Assembly (NCBI RefSeq): GCF_027706725.1
Contig: NZ_JAQFWQ010000035.1
Location: forward strand, 1 to 61,405
Length of the DNA: 61,405 nucleotides
Direction of reading: 5' to 3'
Origin: Nocardiopsis endophytica
GTDB taxonomy: Bacteria > Actinomycetota > Actinomycetes > Streptosporangiales > Streptosporangiaceae
Positions 25,937 to 32,862 of this stretch are shown one piece after another (position 1 is the first letter of the stretch; each line of letters begins with the position of its first letter). Position numbers and translations under genes: made by a program. The notes beneath the pieces are model-generated. The model was not told where the DNA came from, did no database searches, and saw only the letters and a program-made list of their open reading frames with translations.

Positions 25937-26692
25937 GTGCTCAGGGAAGTCGCGGGGACGCGGTACGTCCTCCCGCTGAGGGAGGGCGGCTCGCTCCCAG
26001 GGTTGGTCGAGGCCGATGACTTCGGCATGTACGTGGCCAAGTTCATCGGGGCCGGGCAGGGGCGCAAGGCGCTGGTGGCCGAGGTCGTCGCCGGGGAGCT
26101 GGGCCGCCGTCTGGGCCTTCCGGTGCCCGAGCTGGTGCGCCTGCGGTTCGACGCGGTCATCGGCCGGGGCGAGCCGGACGAGGAGGTGCAGGAGCTGCTG
26201 AAGGCCAGCGGGGGCCTGAACCTCGGGATGGACTTCCTGCCCGGGGCGCTGGGGTTCGACCCGCTCGTCTATGAGACCGGGCCGGAGTTCGCCGGGCGCG
26301 TGCTGTGGTTCGACGCCTTCATCGGCAACGTCGACCGCTCCTGGCGCAACCCCAACATGCTCGTCTGGCACGGCGAGCCCTACCTGATCGACCATGGAGC
26401 GACCCTGATCTTCCACCACAACTGGAAGGGTGCGGCCTCGGCCGTCAAGAGGCCCTACGACGCCTCGGACCACGTGCTCATCGGCGCCTCGCCGGACCTG
26501 GGGGCCGCCGACGCCGAGCTGGCGCCGCGCGTCACCGAGGGCCTGCTGCGCGAGGTGGTGGGGCTGGTCCCCGAGGAGTGGCTGGTGGACGAGGCCGGGT
26601 TCGGGTCGGTCGGCGAGGTGCGCGAGGCCTACGTGGAGCACCTGCTGGCGCGGGCCTCCGAGCGTGTGTGGCTGCCGGAGGTGGGCCGGTGA
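25937..26692 (+). CDS. HipA-like kinase domain protein
   Basis: This is a 251-residue protein of the HipA-like kinase family (HipA_2). MYVAKFIGAGQGRKALVAEV holds the ATP-binding Lys, the catalytic loop is FIGNVDRSWRNPNML (Asp and Asn in HipA-like spacing), and LIDHGATLIF is the metal-binding DxG-like motif. It lacks the N-terminal subdomain of classical HipA toxins. The substrate is unknown. GTG at 25937 follows TATCCT by 7 bases, so it is leaderless. The stop overlaps the DUF3037 start as GTGA, which marks a two-gene module. Confidence 0.85.
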   Translation: MLREVAGTRYVLPLREGGSLPGLVEADDFGMYVAKFIGAGQGRKALVAEVVAGELGRRLGLPVPELVRLRFDAVIGRGEPDEEVQELLKASGGLNLGMDFLPGALGFDPLVYETGPEFAGRVLWFDAFIGNVDRSWRNPNMLVWHGEPYLIDHGATLIFHHNWKGAASAVKRPYDASDHVLIGASPDLGAADAELAPRVTEGLLREVVGLVPEEWLVDEAGFGSVGEVREAYVEHLLARASERVWLPEVGR

Positions 26693-27075
26693 GCGGCGGG
26701 CCGATGGTCTTCGAGTACGCGCTGGTGCGGGTGGTCCCGCGGCTGGAGCGCGGTGAGCAGGTCAACGCGGGCGTGATCGTCTACTGCAAGTCGGCCGGGT
26801 TCCTGGAGGCGCGCTGCGGCCTGGACGCCGACCGGCTGCGGGCGATCGACCCGGGGGTGGACGTCGAGGGCGTGCACCGGGCGCTGGAGGCCGTGCGGCG
26901 GGTGTGCCGGGGCGGGGCGGAGGCCGGTCCGGCGCGCACCGAGGCGCAGGGGGCGCGGTTCCGGTGGCTGACCGCGCCGCGCAGCACGATCGTGCAGCCG
27001 GGGCCGATCCATTCGGGTCTGACGAGCGACCCGGCGGCGGAGCTGGACCGGCTGGCAGGGGCGCTGGTGGGCTGA
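26689..27075 (+). CDS. DUF3037 protein, partner of the HipA-like kinase
   Basis: This 128-residue protein starts FEYALVRVVPRLERGEQVN, then AGVIVYCKSAGF, the conserved DUF3037 opening. The C-terminal RFRWLTAPRSTIVQPGPIHS is also family-typical. DUF3037 is repeatedly found next to HipA-like kinase genes, and here the two overlap by four bases. It could be substrate, regulator or antidote of the kinase; none is shown. A hairpin at 27198-27236 ends the operon. Confidence 0.85.
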   Translation: MSGGPMVFEYALVRVVPRLERGEQVNAGVIVYCKSAGFLEARCGLDADRLRAIDPGVDVEGVHRALEAVRRVCRGGAEAGPARTEAQGARFRWLTAPRSTIVQPGPIHSGLTSDPAAELDRLAGALVG

Positions 27076-27197
27076 GGGGCGCGTGCCCCGGGGCGGTGCC
27101 GTTCCCGACCGGCCGGGGCGGTGCGGCCCTCAGGTCGGTGAACAGGCCACGGCCGCTTTGGGCCCTCGGCCTGTGCCACGGGCGGGGCCGAAGGAGC

Positions 27198-27236
27198 GGG
27201 GAGGGTGCAGACGCGGAATGCGTCCGCGCCCTCCCC
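27198..27236 (+). terminator. Hairpin terminator after the HipA-like/DUF3037 module
   Basis: GGGGAGGG (27198-27205) pairs with CCCTCCCC (27229-27236), with an inner GACGC/GCGTC stem. It lies 123 bases after the DUF3037 stop. Confidence 0.6.
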
Positions 27237-27281
27237 TTCGCCGTGTGCGGCGCCCGGGGCGAGCCGGCCCGGCACGGCCAT

Positions 27282-27311
27282 TTGCTTAGTTAGGCTATCT
27301 AAGTTTATGCT
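27282..27311 (+). promoter_or_regulatory. Promoter and MarR operator of the marR-MFS operon
   Basis: TTGCTT (27282-27287), an 18-base spacer and TATGCT (27306-27311) form the promoter. CTTAGTTAGGCTATCTAAG (27285-27303) is a near-perfect palindrome occupying the whole spacer, so a bound dimer would block RNA polymerase. Confidence 0.75.
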
Positions 27312-27317
27312 GGCCGG

Positions 27318-27752
27318 GTGCGACGGCGACACCCCGAACTGGCCCAGCGGCTCGCCACGGCCCTGCGCGAGCTGGTCCTGCTCACCCGGCAGGCCACGGC
27401 CGACCAGAAGGTCTCCGCCCAGCAGCTCGGCGTGCTCGGATCGCTGTCGGCGGGCCCGCGGCGGATGACCGCGCTCGCCCAGGAGCACGGCGTGCGCACT
27501 CCGACCATGACCGCGCACGTGTCCCGGCTGGAGAAGCTCGGGGCGGTGGAGCGCGGGGCCGACGCCGAGGACGCCCGGGCGGTCGCGGTGGGGCTCACCG
27601 AGCACGGGCGCGACCTGCTGCGGGAGGGGCGCGCGGCGCGCGCGGACTTCCTGGGCGCCCGCCTGGCCGAGCTCAGCGATGAGGAGCGCGCGGCCGTGGA
27701 GGCGGCGCTCCCGGCGCTGCGCAAGATCGCCGCCCCCAGGGACGGGGCGTAG
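27318..27752 (+). CDS. MarR-family transcriptional regulator
   Basis: This is a 144-residue winged-helix protein. The DNA-binding part is MTALAQEHGVRTPTMTAHVS followed by RLEKLGAVERG, then the wing DAEDARAVAVGLTEHG. GTG at 27318 is 6 bases after the -10 box, so the operon message is leaderless. It probably represses itself and the MFS exporter that starts 86 bases downstream through the palindrome in its own promoter. Confidence 0.88.
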   Translation: MRRRHPELAQRLATALRELVLLTRQATADQKVSAQQLGVLGSLSAGPRRMTALAQEHGVRTPTMTAHVSRLEKLGAVERGADAEDARAVAVGLTEHGRDLLREGRAARADFLGARLAELSDEERAAVEAALPALRKIAAPRDGA

Positions 27753-27838
27753 GCCCGCCCGGGGCCGTGCCGTCCGCACCCACCGGTTCCCCTGTCCGCA
27801 TCCGGCGGACGCATGATCGAGGAGGTCGAAGGACGTCT

Positions 27839-29062
27839 ATGTCCACGACGGATTTACCGCCCGCAGGCCAGGCCACCCCCGCGACCCGTGAGGGTGCGGG
27901 GGCGGGCCCGTGGCGCCAGCCGCTCTCCGTCTGGGCGACGGCGGGCGCCGCGGTCGTGGCGTTCATGGGCATAGGCCTGGTCGACCCGATCCTGCCGTCG
28001 ATCGCCGAGGGGCTGGAGGCCTCGCCCAGCCAGGTGTCGCTGCTGTTCACGAGCTATTTCCTGGTGACGGCCGTGGCGATGCTGGTGACCGGGTTCATCT
28101 CCAGCCGCATCGGCGGCAAGGCGACGCTGCTGCTCGGGCTGGCCCTGGTGGTGGTGTTCGCCGCGCTGTCGGGCTCCTCGGGGTCGGTCGGCGAGCTGAT
28201 CGGGTTCCGCGCGGGCTGGGGCCTGGGCAACGCGCTGTTCGTCGCCACCGCGCTGTCGGTGATCGTCGGAGCCGCGGTGGGCGGCATGGAGTCGGCGATC
28301 GTGCTGTACGAGGCGGCGCTGGGCGTGGGCATCGCGTCGGGCCCGCTGGTGGGCGCACTGCTGGGCGACTGGCACTGGAGGGCCCCGTTCTTCGGCACGG
28401 CGGTGCTGATGGCGGTGGGCTTCATCCTCATCACCACACTGCTCAAGGCGCCGCCCAAGCCCGCTCAGAAGACGCGGCTGGGCGACCCGCTGCGCGCGCT
28501 GGCGCACGGCGGGCTGTCCACGACCGCTGTCACGGCCTTGTTCTACAACTTCGCCTTCTTCACGGTGCTGGCGTTCACCCCGTTCGTGCTGGGGATGTCG
28601 CCGTACGGGATCGGGGCGGTGTTCTTCTCCTGGGGCGTGCTGGTGGCGGTGTCCTCGGTCGTGGTGGCGCCGCGCCTGCAGCACCGGCTGGGGCCGGTAC
28701 GCACCCTGCACGTGGCGCTGGGGGTGCTGCTGGTGCTGCAGGCCGCGATCGCGGTGTCGGCCGGGCTGGACGCGCACGCGGGCGTGGTGGCGGCCGTGGT
28801 GCTCACCGGCGTGCCGATCGGGATGAACAACACGGTGTTCACGGAGGCGGCGATGGAGGTCTCCGACGCGCCGCGGCCGGTGGCCTCGGCCGGGTACAAC
28901 TTCGTGCGCTGGATGGGCGGTGCGCTGGCGCCGTTCGTGGCGACGAAGCTGGGCGAGGAGGTCAGCCCCGTGCTGCCGTACGCGGTGGGCGCGGCGTGCT
29001 GCCTGGTGGCCATGGGGGTCCTGGTGGCGCGCAGGCACCACCTCGGGGCGCTGGCGGCCTGA
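27839..29062 (+). CDS. MFS exporter controlled by the adjacent MarR
   Basis: This 407-residue, 12-helix major facilitator has DHA1 features: VDPILPSIAEGLEASPSQVS after helix 1, TGFISSRIGGKATLLLGLAL as loop 2-3, and GFRAGWGLGNALFVATALSV in helix 4. It is probably a drug or metabolite exporter using the proton gradient. ATG at 27839 follows AAGGA. Co-transcription with the upstream marR is likely. The C-terminal half includes the motif GMNNTVFTEAAMEVSDAPRP often seen in this subfamily. Confidence 0.87.
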   Translation: MSTTDLPPAGQATPATREGAGAGPWRQPLSVWATAGAAVVAFMGIGLVDPILPSIAEGLEASPSQVSLLFTSYFLVTAVAMLVTGFISSRIGGKATLLLGLALVVVFAALSGSSGSVGELIGFRAGWGLGNALFVATALSVIVGAAVGGMESAIVLYEAALGVGIASGPLVGALLGDWHWRAPFFGTAVLMAVGFILITTLLKAPPKPAQKTRLGDPLRALAHGGLSTTAVTALFYNFAFFTVLAFTPFVLGMSPYGIGAVFFSWGVLVAVSSVVVAPRLQHRLGPVRTLHVALGVLLVLQAAIAVSAGLDAHAGVVAAVVLTGVPIGMNNTVFTEAAMEVSDAPRPVASAGYNFVRWMGGALAPFVATKLGEEVSPVLPYAVGAACCLVAMGVLVARRHHLGALAA

Positions 29063-29110
29063 CCCCGGCGAAAATGTTTCTCTCGTGCTCCCGTGGAGGG
29101 GGTGCGGCGC

Positions 29111-29148
29111 GGGGGAGCCCTGGTCGGGAGGCCTGCCGGGGCTCCCCC
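29111..29148 (+). terminator. Hairpin terminator of the marR-MFS operon
   Basis: GGGGGAGCCC (29111-29120) pairs perfectly with 29139-29148 around an 18-base loop, 49 bases after the MFS stop. Confidence 0.6.
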
Positions 29149-29229
29149 GCGGCGTCGGCGGGGCCCGGTTGGGGCCGAAATCACGTCGTCGGGGGATGGG
29201 ATCTATGCGTGAATGTGTTGGAGAGGGAC

Positions 29230-29259
29230 GGCGCCCCGTGCCAGGGCGCCGCCTTCTTT
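29230..29259 (+). promoter_or_regulatory. Attenuator-like hairpin upstream of an MFS gene
   Basis: GGCGCCC (29230-29236) pairs with GGGCGCC (29244-29250) and is followed by GCCTTCTTT, a T-rich tail. It stands 39 bases before the start of the following MFS gene, so read-through or premature stop could regulate efflux. It could also be an ordinary terminator of upstream transcription. Confidence 0.45.
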
Positions 29260-29297
29260 GCGCCCCGCCCGCCCCGCCGCCGAAAGGAGCCCCCGGC

Positions 29298-30575
29298 GTG
29301 TCCTCCGTGTCCTCGCCCTCCGTCCCGACGCCCCTAGCAGGCCCGGAGCCGGCTCCCGGCAAGGGGCGCCGCCGCACGGCGGTGCTGGTCCTGGTCCTGG
29401 CCACCCTCACCGCGACCGGGCCGCTGGCCACCGACCTCTACCTCCCGGCGTTCCCGGTGATCGCCGAGGACCTGGGCTCCACCGAGGCGCAGATCCAGCT
29501 CACGCTGACCGCCATCATGCTCGGCATGGCGGTGGGGCAGCTCGTGATCGGCCCGCTCAGCGACTCCCTGGGGCGGCGGCGCCCGCTGCTGGTGGGCGTG
29601 GCCGTGTTCGCCCTGGCGTCGCTGGCGTGCATGGTGGTGCCCTCGGCGGGGGTGTTCGCCGGGCTCCGGTTCGTGCAGGGCGTGGCGGGCGCCGCGGGCG
29701 CGGTGATCTCCCGCGCGGTGGTCCGCGACATGTTCGAGGGCGACGACGCGGCCCGGTTCTTCTCCCGGCTGATGCTGGTGACCGGGCTGGCCCCGCTGCT
29801 GGGCCCGGTGCTGGGCGGGCAGCTGCTGCGGGTGGGGCCCTGGCAGCTCAGCTTCGCGGTGCTGGCGGTGGTGGCGGCGACCAGCTGGGTGGTGGTGTTC
29901 TTCGGGCTGCCGGAGAGCCTGCCGGCCCGGATGCGGCGGCCGCTGCGGGCCGGGTCGCTGGCGCGGACGGTGGCCTCCCTGGTGCGCGACGTGCGGTTCA
30001 TGGGCCCGGCGCTGACGCTCGGACTGGCCTTCGGGGCGATGTTCACCTACATCAGCTCCTTCTCCTTCGTGTCCCAGAACGAGCTGGGGGCCACGGCGCA
30101 GCAGTTCAGCCTGGTGTTCGCGGTGAACACACTGGGGCTGCTGATCGGCACGCAGGTCAACGCCTACCTGATCGGGAAGGTGGGCACGCCGCGGCGCCTG
30201 GCCGGGGGCCTGGCGGGGATGCTGGTCGCGGTGGCGGCGCTGGGCGTGCTGGCGGCCGTCGGGGTGTCCGGCGGCTGGGCGCTGCCGGTGCTGACGGCGG
30301 TGTTCTGGTCGCTGATGTTCAGCGTCGGGTTCGTCTTCCCGAACGCCACGACGATGGCGATCTCCAGCCAGGAGCCGTCGGTGGCCGGGACGGCCTCGGC
30401 GCTGATGGGGTCGATGCAGTTCGCCCTGGGCGGGGGCCTGTCCTCGCTGGCGGGGCTGACCGCGACGGGGCAGGCGAGCCTGGTGAGCATGGCGGTGGTG
30501 ATGGGCGCGATCGCGACCGCGGCCGCCGCGGTGTTCGCCGTGACCGCCCGCCGCACCGCCCGCGCGGCGGCCTGA
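29298..30575 (+). CDS. MFS multidrug exporter, Bcr/CflA family
   Basis: This is a 425-residue exporter. The Bcr/CflA signature ATDLYLPAFPVIAEDLGSTE is followed by AQIQLTLTAIMLGMAVGQLV and IGPLSDSLGRRRPLL (loop 2-3), with RFVQGVAGAAGAVISRAVVR in helix 4. Relatives export bicyclomycin, chloramphenicol or florfenicol. GTG at 29298 has AAAGGAG 9 bases upstream. The frame also holds an ATG at 29205 that would add 31 residues across the hairpin, which is less likely. A strong terminator (30638-30670) follows. Confidence 0.88.
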   Translation: MSSVSSPSVPTPLAGPEPAPGKGRRRTAVLVLVLATLTATGPLATDLYLPAFPVIAEDLGSTEAQIQLTLTAIMLGMAVGQLVIGPLSDSLGRRRPLLVGVAVFALASLACMVVPSAGVFAGLRFVQGVAGAAGAVISRAVVRDMFEGDDAARFFSRLMLVTGLAPLLGPVLGGQLLRVGPWQLSFAVLAVVAATSWVVVFFGLPESLPARMRRPLRAGSLARTVASLVRDVRFMGPALTLGLAFGAMFTYISSFSFVSQNELGATAQQFSLVFAVNTLGLLIGTQVNAYLIGKVGTPRRLAGGLAGMLVAVAALGVLAAVGVSGGWALPVLTAVFWSLMFSVGFVFPNATTMAISSQEPSVAGTASALMGSMQFALGGGLSSLAGLTATGQASLVSMAVVMGAIATAAAAVFAVTARRTARAAA

Positions 30576-30637
30576 CCGCACGGCCCCGGCGGGCCGCCCG
30601 GTCGGGTGGAGGCGGGGGCGCCCGGGACGACGGCGCG

Positions 30638-30670
30638 TGGGCCCGGACGGATCGCATCCGTCCGGGCCCA
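30638..30670. terminator. Strong bidirectional terminator
   Basis: A perfect 15-base-pair stem (30638-30652 with 30656-30670) has a CGC loop and is followed on the plus strand by CTCTTTTCG. It separates the Bcr/CflA gene from the convergent peptidase gene. Confidence 0.85.
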
Positions 30671-30709
30671 CTCTTTTCGTGTGACGGGCCGACCGCCGGG
30701 TCCGCCCGG

Positions 30710-31762
30710 TCAGTCCAGGTCGTCGCCCTCGACCTGGAAGGGCTGGGCCTGGCCCTGCTGGCCGGCGGGCAGCGGGTCGCCGCGCTCGGGGATGTCGTCG
30801 GCGCTGTCCGGGTCGACCTCGAACAGGGAGCCGTCCGCCGCGCTCCGGGCCAGGCCGTCCATGGAGTCGTAGGCCGAGGCGATCTGGGCCTGCTCCATGT
30901 CCGGGCCGGTGGCGCTCAGCTCCACCAGCACGCTCCCGCTGCCCATCAGCCCGTAGGCGTTGCGGGCGATGCCCTCGTAGTCGCCGCCCGGGTAGAGGCT
31001 CACGTTGGCGCCGTCGTAGGAGTCCTCCATCGCCTCGGCCGAGACCGCGACCGCCTGGCGGGACAGGTCCCGGGCGCCGTCGTCGACGCCGGGGGCGGTG
31101 GGCCACATGAGCGAGGCGGTGATCTCCTCGCCGTCGTCGTCGATGTAGCGGCCCTGCATGTGGTAGTCGACCACCAGGTGCGGGTCGAACGCGTCGTACT
31201 GGCGCCGCACCGCCGCCGCCTCGGGCACCGGGTTGTCCTCGGGGGCCAGGCTCGGCGAGTGGTAGCGGTTGGGGTCGTAGCCCACGCCCGGCTCGCCGTA
31301 CTCGGGGTCGGCGTCCGGGTCGTGGTTGTAGCGCTGGTCGAGCTCGTGGCCGTCGGGGTTGGCGCGCACCACGACGGACAGGGTGACGCGGTCGAGTACG
31401 GCGCGCTCGTCCTTGCCGGGCCGGATGCCCAGGTCCTCCAGGAGTTCGAGGGCGGCGGGCGTGCCCAGCGGCTCGTTGCCGTGCTGCTGGGTGACGTACA
31501 TCAGCCGCAGCGGGCCCGTGCCGACGGTGGCGTTGAAGATCGGGCGGCCCTGGTTGGTGGTGCCGATCGTGGTGACGTCGACGGCGCCCCGGCTCCGCTT
31601 CTCGATCCAGTCGAGGTGGCGGCGGAGCTCCTCGGTGCTGGGGCGGGGGTCGATGGGCCCGCCGGCCGCCTCGGGGGCGTCGGCGAGGGCGGGGGAGGCG
31701 AGGGCGGGGGAGAGGAGGGCGAAGGCGGTCACGGCCGTAACGATGCGCCAATTTCGCTTCAT
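30710..31762 (-). CDS. Secreted M14-family zinc carboxypeptidase
   Basis: This 350-residue exported peptidase has a clear signal peptide (MKRNWR, hydrophobic IVTAVTAFALLSPALA, ALADA cleavage). Zinc ligands fit the M14 pattern: HxxE in QQHGNEPLG (~residues 93-99) and His in VVDYHMQG (~residue 202). The catalytic Glu is in VLVELSATG (~residue 282). NPDGHELDQRYN is the M14 substrate-binding motif. It probably trims C-terminal residues from peptides outside the cell. The C terminus is acidic and Gln/Pro-rich. It is divergent from the Spo0M gene. Confidence 0.88.
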   Translation of the reverse strand: MKRNWRIVTAVTAFALLSPALASPALADAPEAAGGPIDPRPSTEELRRHLDWIEKRSRGAVDVTTIGTTNQGRPIFNATVGTGPLRLMYVTQQHGNEPLGTPAALELLEDLGIRPGKDERAVLDRVTLSVVVRANPDGHELDQRYNHDPDADPEYGEPGVGYDPNRYHSPSLAPEDNPVPEAAAVRRQYDAFDPHLVVDYHMQGRYIDDDGEEITASLMWPTAPGVDDGARDLSRQAVAVSAEAMEDSYDGANVSLYPGGDYEGIARNAYGLMGSGSVLVELSATGPDMEQAQIASAYDSMDGLARSAADGSLFEVDPDSADDIPERGDPLPAGQQGQAQPFQVEGDDLD

Positions 31763-31963
31763 GGTGGGGAATTGTGCACTCTGTGCTCAACGGGGCACAA
31801 GGTGCGCACGGCACGCGCGCGGGCGCGCGCGGAGGGAAGAGGGCAAGGGGAGGGAATCGGAAGGGAACCGCGCACGCGCCCCCCGCATCGGATCGGGCGG
31901 CCGCCCCGACCCTCTAAGGTTCGGAGGGGACCCCGATGCGCGAGCGAGAAGGAGTTGCCGACG

Positions 31964-32698
31964 ATGGAGTTCAAGCGGCTGCTGGCCGGCCTGGGATTCG
32001 GCGGGGCCGCGGTGCAGACGGTCCTGCGCGAGGGCGAGGTGCGCCCCGGCGGGGTGCTCGCCGGCACGGTGCACGTCAAGGGCGGCGAGGTCGACCTGCA
32101 CATCGACGAGGTCACGGTGGGGCTGCAGGCCCGCGCGGAGATGGACAAGGGCGAAGTCGAATGGGACATCGAGCTGCAGCTCAAGCATGAGCGCGTCAAG
32201 GACGCCCTGGAACTGGCCGAGGGCGCCGAGGTGGAGGTGCCCTTCGAGCTGGAGCTGCCCTGGGAGACCCCGCTGACCCGCTACCGCGGCAAGCCGATCC
32301 GGGGCATGGGCGTGGGCCTGTACACCCAGCTGCACGTGTCGGCCGCCGTGGACCCCGAGGACCTGGACCCGGTGTCGGTGGCCCCGCTGGCCTCGCACAC
32401 CGCCGTACTGGACGCCGCCGAGGCGGTCGGCCTGCCGCTGCGCCGGGCGCGCCTGGAGCGCGGCACGGTGCCCGGCGTGCAGCAGCGGCTGCCGTTCTAC
32501 CAGCAGCTGTGCTTCGGCTCCCCCGAGCGCGGGGTGGACGTGGACGTCGTCTTCGTCACCGATGAGCGCGCCTGCCGGGTGCTGGCCGAGCGCCGCGACG
32601 GGCACGGGTCCCCCTGGCAGGGGTCGGTGGACCACGCCGACCCGGCCCCCGGGGCGGCCGAGCTGTCCACGTGGCTGGAATCGGCCGCGCGGTCCTGA
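31964..32698 (+). CDS. Spo0M-like sporulation-control protein
   Basis: This is a 244-residue arrestin-fold protein. Spo0M features are FKRLLAGLGFGGAAVQTVL, RPGGVLAGTVHVKGGEVDLH and IDEVTVGLQARAE near the N terminus, and EVPFELELPWETPLTRYRGK in the middle. In Bacillus, Spo0M negatively affects sporulation and cell division; in actinomycetes its role is not established. The ATG follows AAGGAG. It is probably monocistronic; the next gene starts 165 bases later. Confidence 0.87.
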   Translation: MEFKRLLAGLGFGGAAVQTVLREGEVRPGGVLAGTVHVKGGEVDLHIDEVTVGLQARAEMDKGEVEWDIELQLKHERVKDALELAEGAEVEVPFELELPWETPLTRYRGKPIRGMGVGLYTQLHVSAAVDPEDLDPVSVAPLASHTAVLDAAEAVGLPLRRARLERGTVPGVQQRLPFYQQLCFGSPERGVDVDVVFVTDERACRVLAERRDGHGSPWQGSVDHADPAPGAAELSTWLESAARS

Positions 32699-32862
32699 CA
32701 CGCGGTGATCATCCCTGGTCACGCCCTGTACGCGGGCCTTTACCCGGGTTGACTGGGGGTGCGCACCCGGGCACAGTGGGCGGGATTCGACGCGCGCGCC
32801 CCGGCGGCATCGGCCGTACCGGGGCCACCGCGCGGACCCTGAGCGAGCGGGAAGGCGGACGC

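Noticed and set aside
29213-31963. Giant plus-strand frame across the Bcr/CflA gene and the peptidase
   Set aside because: It is a shadow in a GC-rich frame; only the part from 31964 (Spo0M) codes for a recognisable protein.
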